A stretch of DNA of 64,000 bases from Camarhynchus parvulus (lineage: Eukaryota > Chordata > Aves > Passeriformes > Thraupidae). The stretch is taken from positions 15,109,820-15,173,819 of the forward strand of contig NC_044582.1 of NCBI RefSeq assembly GCF_901933205.1, given 5' to 3'. The position numbers and the translations under genes were made by a program. Shown here one piece after another: positions 1 through 10,692 of this stretch. Each line of letters starts with the position of its first letter. Position 1 is the stretch's first letter. The notes under the pieces are model-generated. The model ran no database searches, was not told the origin of the DNA, and worked only from the letters and a program-made list of their open reading frames with translations.

Positions 1-510
1 ATGAATGAATACATGCAAATATAACTGCAGACCTAAATATGTGCCATAAAGGCATCTGAAATGATGGAATTCTGCCCTACCTAGGCCTGATATTTTGAAC
101 ACTATCTGCAAAATACAACAGCTGAAGAGTTTGTTAATCAAATCCTGCTCTCTGCCAAAGTGCTAAAGATGTTACTATGGCTCAAATGTTTATAACTCTG
201 TGAGATGTGGAGAAGTGGGCAAAAAATACCTTTCAGAGAATGGCAGTGATTTTGGTTTAGGTAGGAAACTCAGATTTGATTTTCTACAATGATATTAATA
301 GAAAATAGCCTTAACTACAGCTCCTGAAACCACTGACCAAACAACCAAACAACAGCAGTGTGTGTTATTGTTTGGTTCCACACCCACTGTGACTAGAGCC
401 ATGGGGCAGTTTTGGAGGGGATGCACTGGGCAGGAATCTGTTTCCATTGCCCCATCTTTTAATTCATCCCATTGCTCCTGTCACTGCCTTCTGCTGGGGA
501 ATGGGATAGG
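1..510. other. Unique AT-rich non-coding sequence
   Basis: No gene or known repeat is visible. An octamer-type site ATGCAAAT lies at 13-20. From about 380 the composition becomes more GC-rich as the sequence approaches the CR1 fragment. Confidence 0.5.
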
Positions 511-650
511 GAACCACAGGATCCTGGAGTGGTTTGTGCTGGAAGGGACCTTAAAGACCATCCAGTGCATTTCCTCTGCCATGAGCAGGGCCAGGTTGCT
601 CAAAACCCTCCAATCTGACCTCAGACACTCCGAGGGAGGGGGATCCTCCA
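511..650 (-). mobile_element. CR1 LINE 3'-end fragment
   Basis: Read on the plus strand, this follows the reverse complement of the avian CR1 3' end. There is a degraded terminal block (ACAGGATCCTGGAGTGG), then GGAAGGGACCTTAAAGACCA, then the CTCTGCCATGAGCAGGG and CAGGTTGCTCAAAACC blocks in the usual order. The copy therefore lies on the minus strand. The match fades after about 650, so only the 3' untranslated part remains, which is the normal outcome of 5' truncation. Substitutions in every block suggest an old copy with no coding capacity. The identification rests on recalled family sequence, not on an alignment. Confidence 0.85.
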
Positions 651-1510
651 TAACACACATCCTTCTGCTCTGGGGTTTGATTCCAGGGGTCTGTCTCTCA
701 CAGTCACTGGCATTCCTCAACCTCCTCACCTCCTCCTGCAGCTCTGGCACTAAGGGGAGGATTTCCTCCACCAGGAGGGCAGTGCCCACTGCTGCTGGAT
801 GGAGCTGGAGCATGAGCAGGGCACAGCCTGCAGCTGGCACTGGGTGGGCACCGTGTTCCCCCCGAGCCCTGCCCAGGCAGCTCAGGCTCTGTTCCAAGTG
901 GGCACCAAAGCTCCCAGTGGAGCTGGCAGGGCCCGTCTGTGCCATCTGCCCTGGTGACAGCATTCCTGGTCTCCAAGTGCTCCCTAAGGGCTGGTTTTGT
1001 AGGTGTGGGAGGCTTTGGCTGCCACTGCTCCTGGTCCCACCCAGGTCCTGCCAGCATCTGTCACACGAGCTGTACCCACTGCCTCTCCCGAGGTTCTCCA
1101 GTTTGGGAAAGCCCCCTGCACACCCCAGAGACTCCACTGGGAATTCTGCCAGCACCAGGGCTGCTCTCCTCAGCAGCAGCAGATAAAAAGGATAGAAGAG
1201 CCATAAACATTTACCCTTGGTTTGTGTCCCCTGTTCCCTGCCATTGCCACAGAGCGATCTGCAGGCTGGGAGAATCCCTGTGAAATGTTACAGTGACACA
1301 GCTCCACATTTGCTCTTTTCCTGCCATGCTCTTTATTTTGCCAGGGCTAAGAACAGCATCCAAAATCCTGTGAGCTGGACCTGTTGTGTTAAGGACTGGT
1401 GTTTCTGTGTGCAGAAGGAGGAGAGGCTGCAGCCTGGAAAGGCTTTTGGCTCAGCTCAGCAGATGAGCTCTGCTGGCACTGGCACAGCCCTGTCAAATGC
1501 CACCAGATAA
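651..1510. other. GC-rich unique block without a supported gene
   Basis: This stretch is clearly richer in G+C than its flanks and has few stop codons. Frames therefore stay open on both strands, including 274 codons on plus from 362 to 1186 and 224 codons on minus. The plus frame runs straight through the CR1 fragment. The translations are rich in Ser, Pro, Leu and Cys with no recognisable domain, and frames on opposite strands overlap. I read this as composition-driven openness. CpG is scarce, so it does not look like a CpG island. Confidence 0.5.
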
Positions 1511-2319
1511 AACCCTGATCCAGAGTCAGGTGTGAAGCCAGATGTTCCAGGCAGGAATGTCAGCTGCCTTTTGTTTTCTCAAATGAGGACTGTGAGCAAT
1601 CTCAAAGCTGCAGTCTCACAAGGGTGACGTGAGTGGATTTAGTGAGATTTTGGAAAGCAGTGAGTATGTACAAAGATCTAAGAAAAAAATTCATAATTTC
1701 TTGTGCTGGGCTTGTTGTCTGAAAAACCTCACTGTTCTTATCTGCTTTGTTACACACATCAGAGTCTAAAATAGAAAATATGGTTTATCTCTACAACTGT
1801 GAACATGATATACTTGATATACTGTGTGCATGATATTCTGTGTGCAAATATACTTTAAAAAACATTAATTAGCTACATTTGGGGTAAATAATTTCTTAAA
1901 GGGGAAAAAACCCTCCTGAATGTCCAGACCAAATGGCATCAGATCCTTTAAAATGATAAGGTGAGCCAGATCCCAGCTGATGTAAACTAGTATAGCCTCA
2001 ATGAAACTAAAATAGCAGTTCAGACTACAACTAACTAAAAATATATCATGTTTAATAGGAAAGTTTCAGAAATAAACTGTTTATTCCTTTTACTGTTAGA
2101 TATATTTTGTGGCAGGATATTTTCAGGCGGTGAGAATAAGCAACTCCCAAAATTGTTACAAATATAGAAAAGACTTGGGCACTGCTAAAAGGTGTTATTT
2201 TTTCACTGAATGTAGGTTATTACTTGCATAATTGGCACAAAATAGAAAGCAGTTCACAAAAATGGTATTGTTTGCACTTCTGTAATTAAGATTGTATCAG
2301 TATTTCAAAGGCATAATAG
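1511..2319. other. Unique AT-rich non-coding sequence
   Basis: No gene or known mobile element is seen. The only structure noticed is a 16-bp tandem duplication at 1816-1847, listed separately. Confidence 0.45.
1816..1847. repeat. Two-copy 16-bp tandem duplication
   Basis: GATATACTGTGTGCAT at 1816-1831 is followed directly by GATATTCTGTGTGCAA at 1832-1847. The copies differ at two positions. A shorter GATATACTT just upstream (1808-1816) resembles the start of the unit. Replication slippage is the simplest origin. Confidence 0.75.
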
Positions 2320-2770
2320 CCAGCTAGAAAAACGCATGCAATTACAGCATTAATTCCTCAGGAAATGAATCTTTAGCCAGTTCTTGTGGGGAAAACACTG
2401 CTTTGGTTAGTGACCAGGTAGAGGAGTCCAAAAAAAATCATTCTGGGTTCCAGCATGGCATCAGGTGTTCTGCATTCCTCACATAATTAAAGCCTAATGT
2501 GGAAGAGAAGCCTTAACAGACTTAACAAGCAGAAATGCAAATATCAGACCGACTTAGTATGTTCCACTTTTGCAATTTATTAATTGCTGTAAATATGCAA
2601 AGGTGTGCAATTAAAAGAGCAAATGAGTATTGCTAATTAGGATGGAATGGTAGCACATTCCATCGAAGTAGGACACAGTGTGCTGCTTAGCTGTGTATAT
2701 GTTTTTGCCAATTAGTCAACATGGGATTCTCCTCTGAACAATTGAGCCTCATGTAATTGGCAAATGAGCA
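2320..2770. promoter_or_regulatory. Candidate enhancer rich in homeodomain and POU sites
   Basis: The segment contains many homeodomain-type cores: CAATTA near 2339, TTAATT near 2352, TTAATTG near 2580, CAATTAA near 2609, CTAATTAG near 2634 and CCAATTAG near 2709. It also has two octamer-like sites, ATGCAAAT at 2535-2542 and TATGCAAA at 2594-2601, and the inverted repeat at 2641-2664. No repeat family or open frame explains it. This density and variety of sites is typical of vertebrate developmental enhancers, but AT-rich DNA gives such cores by chance. Function is inference. Confidence 0.3.
2641..2664. repeat. Perfect inverted repeat carrying two TEAD-like sites
   Basis: GATGGAATG (2641-2649) and CATTCCATC (2656-2664) are exact reverse complements separated by six bases (GTAGCA). 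Each arm contains GGAATG/CATTCC, the core recognised by TEAD factors in known enhancers. The symmetry is seen directly. TEAD binding is inference. Confidence 0.8.
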
Positions 2771-4894
2771 CTGGAGCACCAAAGTCCAAAAACAACATTT
2801 ATATTACTCTGTAACACAACGGGGTACTTTTGGCCTTCTTTGGGGAAAGGGATATAATTCATTGACAAAACCTGAGCCTGCCTGTGGGAATGTGGCTTTT
2901 TCTGAGCTGTCCTGCTCAATGAGCAGTGCCTGGCACTGGGGCACCAGGCCCCACAGCGGGCCAGGGCAGAGCTGCTTCCTGCCCCTTGCATTTGTGCACT
3001 CAGATGTGTCACTCAGCAAGTGGCAAGTGTCCCCAGCACGTGTCCCTAGGGCACTGAGGGTTGGATCCTGGCTTTCCTGGCAGTCCCAGCAGTGTGGTAC
3101 AGCCAGGATATCCTCAGTGGCTGCCCACCACATAGACCATGTCAGCACTTTCCTAGAAAGCATTGAGAAACAGCCCTGAGCTGGCATTACAATGGAAATA
3201 TAATGCTAGGCTAAGTTAATTTTGATCTGATCTCCTCCACAGAGCTGTGGTTTTGTGGATGAACATGTGGGAGAGGGGTAATTCCACACAATGCCATGTG
3301 TGGGATGTGCCAGGGCTGCCTGGCCACTTGGACCATGGCAAATGACCTACTGGGACAGCTGAGCACTGTGCTGGGGTACAGCCCTCAGACAGAAACCAAA
3401 CCCATCTCTCATGCAATGGGTGAGAAGATTGAATTTCTGTGCAGCCAGGAGTATCCCAGTGAGTGCTCCCCATTTTGGATGAGGGGGCACTTGGAGCAGG
3501 TGGAATTCCTGGTAATTGCTATACAATGCTCAGTCCCATGGGAAGATTTGTGTTTGCTCATTTAGCAAATTTGGTAATTTTAAGACTAGATCTCTTCTCT
3601 TGGGTGAGAAGAATAGAATAAGAAGGGGAAGAAATTCTGTTCTTGGCTCATGTGTCCATTTCCTGTATGGAAAAGGATGTTACCAGTACAAATTGGAGCC
3701 ACCAATATATCAGTCGTGACATCATTTCATACTGATGTGGGGTTTTCAGGGAGAAGAGTTTAGTCTGCTTGTCATGAGGAGCTAAAAAATCAGAAACAGC
3801 TTTGGAAAAGCCTTGAAGAGGCAATGGAGCAAAAGGATGAGGAGAGGAGGGGTGGAGAGCACAGCAGAGACCCCCAGCCCAAGAGCTGCTTGGAACAAAA
3901 ATGTGCGTCTGGTTCTGTAGTGCTCTGATGGGTTTGGGGCTGCTCTTCCCTTGCTTTTGGGTAAAGTTTCCTTGAATTTAGAATCTGTGTTGTGGAAACA
4001 CTGAGTTTAGGGGCTTCATTTGGGGAAAGGAAAAGCCATTTTTCCTTTGTATAATAATTCAAATAAACTTAGACTTAGGCTGTACTTCAAGACCTGACTG
4101 ACAGTTTCTGTGACAGATGAAATAGAACATTCTGGGGTTGCAGAGTAAAATAATATAATTCAGACTGTAGCAGGCAGCCTCCTGCCCTGAGCCATGACCC
4201 CTCAACAGATATTCTTTCCACAACCTCCTGAAATATTCCCAGAGCCTCTCTCATGGTGAAAGGTATCTTGCTTAGTGCTTCTCCTGTGCTCAGAAGGCAC
4301 AGGCCTGTAGCTATAAATAATTACTGACTACTCACACTGCCTTGCACAAAGTTCAGGTTTGAAATTTCATTCAGATACCTCTGTGCCTGTTCCTGCTTGC
4401 TGTACCTGGGAAAAGTTGTATTTTTTACATCCAGCCCATTTGCTCCAAGTTAAAGTCATTCTGTCATCTGGTTGAGATGCTCAGACAGGGGATTAAGTTC
4501 CAGGCTTTTCTGATGATTTGGGCTTTTCTTCCATCTTGCTTCTTTTCCTGAGGATAGTTACTAAGCCATTGATTTTTTTCCTAAAAGAAAGGAAGCAGTT
4601 ACCTACCTCCAGGTCATCAGGGTGTGAGTGTTTAATGCCCTTGTGCTCCAAGGTGAAACACAACCAAAGACTGAGGTCTGCCAGGCTGCCTTTCCCAGCT
4701 TTCCTCAGGAATTAGGATGTCCTAAGGTGAGGCAGGGGTGAGGAACATCTGCAGGTCTCTTCACAGGGAAATCCAGCTGTCCCAAAGTGGGACATTCCTG
4801 TCCCACCACCTTTGCTGAAGTCCAGCCTGTGGTGGCCCAGCCTCGAGGGATCCTCTTTGCCTCCAGGCTGGGCTCCATCGAGGCCAGGTGGGTA
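2771..4894. other. Unique non-coding sequence
   Basis: Mixed composition. Between 2800 and 3200 short frames overlap on both strands (140 codons plus, 127 minus) without any recognisable domain. No mobile element, RNA gene or tandem repeat was recognised. Confidence 0.4.
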
Positions 4895-4934
4895 GGTGGG
4901 TACCTATAATGGAGTCATGGTGTCATTAATCTCA
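4895..4934 (+). repeat. Copy 1 of an unassigned 40-bp direct repeat
   Basis: The segment runs from GGTGGGTACCTATAATGGAG to ATGGTGTCATTAATCTCA. A near-identical direct copy lies about 2.5 kb downstream at 7403-7444. The two differ by a 2-base indel and one substitution in the middle. Flanking bases do not match. It does not resemble CR1, and I cannot name the family. Confidence 0.85.
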
Positions 4935-7402
4935 CTGATGGCAAAAAACTCCAACTTTTACACACGTAAAACCTTCACACAAGCCCATGGGGCTGCACCT
5001 CTGTTTCCTTTTCAAAGAACAATTACATTTATAATACCAAAAAATGCCTTTTGCTTCGTGGCTGAGTGTGACATGTAGAGCTGTGTGCTCACAGGTTGTG
5101 CCTCAGTGGGATGAACCATCCTCCCCAGCTTTCAACAACCCTCAAGGAGTTTTGCATCAGGTTCTTGGATGCTGTGTTTTCTGCCAAAAGTGCTTTACAT
5201 CACTCAAGCTCACCAGATGCTGAGCTTCATATTTTGAGTGAGGGTAACTTCCCTGATGTATGGAAGATGTTTAGTCCTTTCATTTGACCTTAGCTTTAGC
5301 TTGCTCATATTTGTCACTGGAGAGAAAGGTGATTAGGAAGATCTATGGCCCTCAGGACTGATTGCAGACAGCAGATATGCAGCACTGTCTAGAGTGGGCA
5401 ATTGCTGACAGAACTGTTTCAAGTTCAACTTTGGATCTCAGGCTCACATCTCTGTCAGCTCTATTTTAATATCTCCTAGCACAATTTCAATATTTACTTC
5501 CTGCAGAATAGAGAACATCTGGGATTTATGTGGCTGCTCACAGGAGTAAAGAAAAAAAAAGAGAGAAGTGTTTCTGGGGCTTTGCCTATAAAAGCTTCAA
5601 CTTTCTGAGTAAAGCTAAATGGTGTTTGGCAGTGCTGTAGTAGAAAATTAGAGAGAAAATGGTATAAAGACTCCTGTTAATACCAAAAGAACTTGCATTC
5701 TGCAGAATTTGGCATAGCAACAACCTGCATTCCCAGAACTCTCCCTATGTATTTGAAAATAATGAAGTGAGAACAAATTGGGTTTGTGGAGTACATTATG
5801 TGTGCCAACAGGCTTGTTTGTGTGTGTCTGAGATAAATGTGTGTGTGCCTGTGTGTTTGGGGGGTAATTGTTATCTCTGAGTGCTGTGAGATCCCCTTCC
5901 TCCCCAAATCCAAGTCACCACTGGATGCTGTGAATAACAAAATCCTGGGTACTGCCATTTCTACCTCTAGACTCAGTTTCCATGTAAAGAGGTTAATGCT
6001 AGCTAAGGCTGAAATGGTCTTCTCTTCCTGCTACTTTTGAGGCATTTGGGAATATTTTTATATCCTTTTTGCTTTTAATTGCTGTTGTCCCTGCTTCATC
6101 CTCTCCCTTGTTGCCACTTAGTCCTTGCTGAACTGAGGAAATGGCTTTTACGTGGTGTTCTGTAACTATTGAGATCTTTGATTATAAAAGGTGCCTGCTG
6201 TTTCTGCTGCCTTCTGTAACTGTGGTTTGCTGAGGGAAGGAATGGTGAAGGCTGCATTGAGGGGGTGGCCAGAGCCCTAGGAAAGCCACCAGCATGAAAA
6301 CACTGCTCTCCTTTGCACTGGGGAGGCTCTGTGTCTCTTCTGGCCCCTCAAAGGGGGCTATTTTTGTCAAAATAGGGCTTCCCTGTGGTGCCAGGGCTTT
6401 GTTAGCTGAATTTCAGGACAGCACAGTATCTCCCCATACCCTTGATGCTGTGATCATTTATGCTCTATTGACAGCCTGCGCCCGAGCTGACACTTCACGT
6501 ACAGTAACAGCCTGGTGTGCTGCACTAATTCCACAGCACTTCCACTCCTGCCCTGCCATCCTTCTTTCCATGAATCCTGATCCTTACCTAGCCCAGGAGA
6601 AGTCATTAGCATTGGGCTGTGCCCAGGCCAGGTAGTCTGTGTGAGGTAAATGCAAGAGTTCTTGCAGAAAGTCACAGCACACTGCTGCTATTGGGAATTT
6701 ACAAATCCTTCTGCCTATCCCAGCTCCTGTGTGCATACTTCTGGGTACCCCATGTCACAAGTTTTCTCTGCTTATTTTCCTTTTTATTCCTACAAATTTT
6801 TCAAAGTGAATATTTTATGCAACTGCATAGTAATATTTATATTCAGAATTCCTTTGTGCCTTACTGACACATGTCAAGGCCAGGGCACTGCAGGTAGGCA
6901 GCAAATCAAAGTAACCCTTTAAATGTTGACAATATGGTGTGTGCTCTGTATATTTATTGCTCAGCCATAAAGCAAGCCCTGGATTTCATGAAATATTTGG
7001 ATTTATTTGCATGTCTGGAAAGTCAGTCATGTATGAAAGTGCGGGGTGTACTGCACGTGCACAGAGCATCTGTGTTGTACATACACATTAGGAGTGATGC
7101 CTCCCAGGGGCATCTCTGTGTATGCAAGAAATGCACAGGCTGATGGTTGCTGAGCAGGATGCTTGGTCTTCCAGGAAATCTTGCTTGGAGCATATTTCCT
7201 GTGGCTCCACACCAATGGGGATCCCCCACCCTGGCCTATTATTTCAGAGAGGCCTTCCCTGAAGGAAAACCAGCCCCATTTGAAAGTGGACTGGTCCACA
7301 GGAGGTGATAAAGTGCTCATTGTTGAGGGGGAAGAGAAAACTCTGACATTTCTGTAATTGCTTGGCTGCTGTGTCTCATATTGCAGCAGAGTCATTCTGC
7401 AT
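4935..7402. other. Unique non-coding sequence between the two 40-bp repeats
   Basis: No gene recognised. It contains a GT-rich patch (5818-5862). Around 6290-6640 there is a 113-codon plus frame with no domain and an opposing minus frame, which I do not believe codes. No mobile element was identified between the two repeat copies. Confidence 0.4.
5818..5862. repeat. GT-rich simple sequence
   Basis: Interrupted runs of GT (TTGTGTGTGTCTG, then ATGTGTGTGTGCCTGTGTGTT) end in a G6 tract. This is an imperfect dinucleotide microsatellite, with no longer unit. Confidence 0.75.
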
Positions 7403-7444
7403 GGTGGGTACCTATAATGGAGAGTGATGGTGTCATTAATCTCA
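7403..7444 (+). repeat. Copy 2 of the unassigned 40-bp direct repeat
   Basis: Same orientation as the copy at 4895-4934. It has AGAGTGATGG where copy 1 has AGTCATGG, and is otherwise identical from GGTGGGTACC through TTAATCTCA. The following bases (AAGGAACATC) differ from those after copy 1 (CTGATGGCAA), so the shared region has sharp edges. Confidence 0.85.
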
Positions 7445-10397
7445 AAGGAACATCAAAAGTCTGAACTGTTTCTGAGCACTGGTATAAATCAGTTAAGTGT
7501 TGTCCTTTGCACACAGTCATCTGCTCTGCTTTCTTAATAACTCTGATACATCCTTTCTTCTTTTTTTTGACACATTTCTCCTTAAGCATAGTGGTAAGAT
7601 GTACCTCCCCACATGAATCACAGTTTGTGCAGACTTCCATTCTTGGGTTTTAACATCAATTTTACCTTAGGATAGTTACAGGTTGTCACTGTGCCTACTC
7701 AAGGTGTATTATTTCTGTATCATTTTTGTGTGAATGTGGTGGTATTTATTCATACACAAATAAAGCCAATAAAGCACATAGCCAGCGCATATTTTATTAC
7801 TAATGTAGCATTTACAGCACTTTATTGTTAACATAAAAAAATGGTACACATATAAAAAGCAAATGTTACAGCATAAATCACCCTAAATGTTCAGCCAGCA
7901 TGACCATCACATATAATGTTTCCATTTATCAATCAATATGTCAACATGCCTTGATGCTTCAGATGTAAATTATCACCTAAGGTGTCTTTAACTCCTCAAA
8001 ATGTCATCTGCTGAACCCAGCTCATTCAAGTTCACCTTTTACCTTTTTCCCTGAGATGCTCACTGTCCATCAAATAAGTGAAGGAGGCCAGGGGTTAATG
8101 AATCTTAATTGGACTTCATTATGGGGCAGTGGAGCACCTCAGGTGCCTGGTTATGTCCTGGTGTGGGGATGGGATGGAGCAGAAGCCAGGCTGCATCATG
8201 CACTGTGGCACTTGGTGACATGTTCTGGTTCCCTGCATTGGCATTGTCCCCACTGAGGTGTAAAGCTTGGTGCAAACCAGAACAGCCACATTTCAGTTTT
8301 GAGACCTATTTAAAATACATTTGTAAGCATGAAGACTTCTGAATGATTGAATTATGCTGTAAGGCAAGCCTAGTGCTTTATAACTTCTATCATTACTGAG
8401 ATCTGGTGTTCTTTATTGCCTGTGATCCAGAAGAGAAATTGTATTCCCTCGCTGCAAGTAGGGCAAGGCAAGCCAAAAAAAAAAAAAAACAATCCTTCAC
8501 TCACGAATTTTATGGTGTTAATTTGCCACATATTAATTTTCACGTATCATTTGAGAGCAAACAAAGAATTAAAGTCATTCATTCAGTAATAAAACTGTTT
8601 TATTCAGAGTTGTAATTAGGCTATATTATTTTCTGTTTCCCTTTGGAGGATTGGAGGCCATGAACACAAAATGATTGTGCTGCTTTTTCTTATGTCAAAA
8701 AGTCTGCTTAGGCACTGGCTTCTAGCAAAAATGCCTGTGAGATCCTGGAGAAGTTAGAAGAGCATTGCATGGCCAAAATATACTGGATCCAACATGTATT
8801 TTTGGTATATTGCAACTACTGGTGGTTATATTTGTGTTTCCCAAAGTCTGACATTCTGCATCAGCTGCATTTTGCCATGTTTAGTAGCTGTCATTGATAT
8901 AATCACTTTGTCCTCTTATTTAAAGCAGGAGCCAGGTACCATGTCAGCTAGCTGGAAATCATATTTTATGAATAAAAGGTGTACTAAAGAGCATTCAATA
9001 AGCTTGTCACAGAGCTGTGTAATTAATTGATAGGTCTGATTGGGGTTTTGTTGAGTTTTTGGCTTTTGAGAGGGTTTAGAATGGTTTTTTGGGTTTTTTT
9101 GGTTTTTTAATTTTTTTTTAATTTTAGTCATGCTAGAAGAGAGTATTTCCTATTAGCAAAAACAAAACAAGTGTCAATTTAGGTTACTAATTTGAAAAAA
9201 ATGATGATTAATATTTCTAAGGATTTTAAGCTTCTTTCCATATTTAATTTTTAATGTTAATATTCTGGCTTTTTTATAATGACTAAATCAGATTTAAATA
9301 TTTTTTAAAAATCAAAACCAAAAAGAAAATCAACATTTTTCACTTTGAAAATATTAAATGAGCACCTCAATTTTGAAAAACTAATACCTTTTTAGCCCCA
9401 AAGTCTTCATGGACATCACCCTAGAAAGGTAATATTGTATGTGCAAACTACTCACTTTTTAATTCTTCATTTCTCAGATCATTAGTTTTTCATGCTTTTT
9501 TTCCCTTCCCCTTCAAAGATTTTGTAGCTTTTTTAGGGGAAACCCAACCATATTCGCTCCTAACATTATCTGCTTGGGCTAAATCTTGCTTAAGAATATG
9601 CATTAACATTTGCAAAACCAATAAAAATTCAGCCTAAAAGATGACAAACAGTAGGACCCCTCTAAACCTCACTGCAGAGATAACTGTGCTTTGGCTGAAC
9701 AAATGTGCTGTTCCTTCCTGGCATTGCAAATGGCAAATAATTTTAAATTGTTTCATAAATAAAGGATTTTCAGCCAGCAAAAGACCACCTTCATTTCTGA
9801 GCTGAAACTGGTAATTTTCTTGTGGACTTGCAGTTGTTAGGGAAGGAGACAGAGTTATGTGCTGCTGCCTGCGCCGTCAGGTATCCTGCTTTGAATCCAA
9901 TAACTGAGCTCAACAGCTTCAAAAGGGTATTAAACATCAATATCCTTTCCTCAGTGAGAACTAATCAGTTCCATCTCTCTACCTTTTGGGATAAAAAGAA
10001 CTCTCTGGTTGCTGCAGGATTTATAATATTTATAGGTGCATTTTACATTTTGTTTCTGCCTGCCTTTGTTTCCATCTCTCTCGTTTGCTTTATTTGCATG
10101 GGGCTGTATGAGCTGATGGTAACACCCCAAATTGGATCAAGGGCCTGAACTGGAGGATGCACCTGCCATAGGAAAGGTTCCAGTGGTTCCACTCAGCAAC
10201 TGAGTCTTGCAAATATCTTTATTCCTTCTTTTCACTTCATAAGGACAGGCCCCAGGGGCAAATGGGCACTGTGGGGATTCTTTGTCACAGCAGTGGCCGA
10301 GGATCTTCACCTCTCTGGGAGTGTTCATTGCTTTGGGCGCCTGGGCACCCCTGAAAGATATAATAAATAATTTATAATTATCATTTATAATAATACA
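7445..10397. other. Unique AT-rich non-coding sequence
   Basis: No gene seen. Two AATAAA hexamers occur on plus at about 7758-7774, but no open frame precedes them, so I do not call a 3' end. An A15 run lies at 8475-8489 and a T-rich low-complexity patch at 9040-9125. Just before the CR1 at 10398 is a short AT-only stretch (10358-10394) with TTATAAT/ATTATAA symmetry. Confidence 0.4.
9040..9125. repeat. T-rich low-complexity patch
   Basis: Repeated GGTTTTT and GGGTTTTTT blocks grade into an almost pure T stretch at 9085-9125. This is simple sequence, with no mobile element recognised next to it. Confidence 0.7.
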
Positions 10398-10692
10398 TGA
10401 CCTGGAGAGGGACTATTTACAGTGGCCTGGAGTGGCAGGACAGGGGGAATGGCTTCAAGCTGCCAGAGGGCAGGGTTAGGTGGGATTTTGGGAGGAAACT
10501 CCTCCCTGTGAGGATGCTGAGACCCTGGCACAGGGTGTCCAGAGAAGCTGTGGCTGTCCCTGGATCCCTGGAAGTGTCCAAGGCCAGACTGGACAGGGCT
10601 TGGAGATAGTGGAAGGTGTTCCTGCCATGGCAGGGGTGGCATGGGATGGGCATTAATGTCCCTTCAGCTCAAACCATGCTGTGACTCTGTGG
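10398..10692 (+). mobile_element. CR1 LINE 3'-end fragment
   Basis: It follows the plus-orientation avian CR1 3' region in order. CTGGAGAGGGACTATTTACA is followed by GGGGGAATGGCTTCAAGCTG, then a GGAGGAAACTCCTCCCTGTG block, GTCCAGAGAAGCTGTGGCTG, GGAAGTGTCCAAGGCCAG, GGACAGGGCTTGGAG and GGAAGGTGTTCCTGCCATGG. It ends in AAACCATGCTGTGACTCTG, a degraded version of the terminal octamer repeat. It is a 5'-truncated copy of about 295 bp with no coding part. The order of blocks makes the call firm, but the subfamily is not assigned. Confidence 0.92.

Noticed and set aside
362..1186. 274-codon open frame on plus
   Set aside because: It runs through a CR1 3' untranslated fragment, overlaps long frames on the other strand, has no domain, and lies in locally GC-rich DNA with few stops.
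7755..7810. AATAAA hexamers as a gene 3' end
   Set aside because: The hexamer is common in AT-rich DNA, and no coding frame or transcript evidence lies upstream.
8475..8489. A15 run as the tail of a processed pseudogene
   Set aside because: The sequence before it has no recognisable gene body and no flanking duplication was seen.
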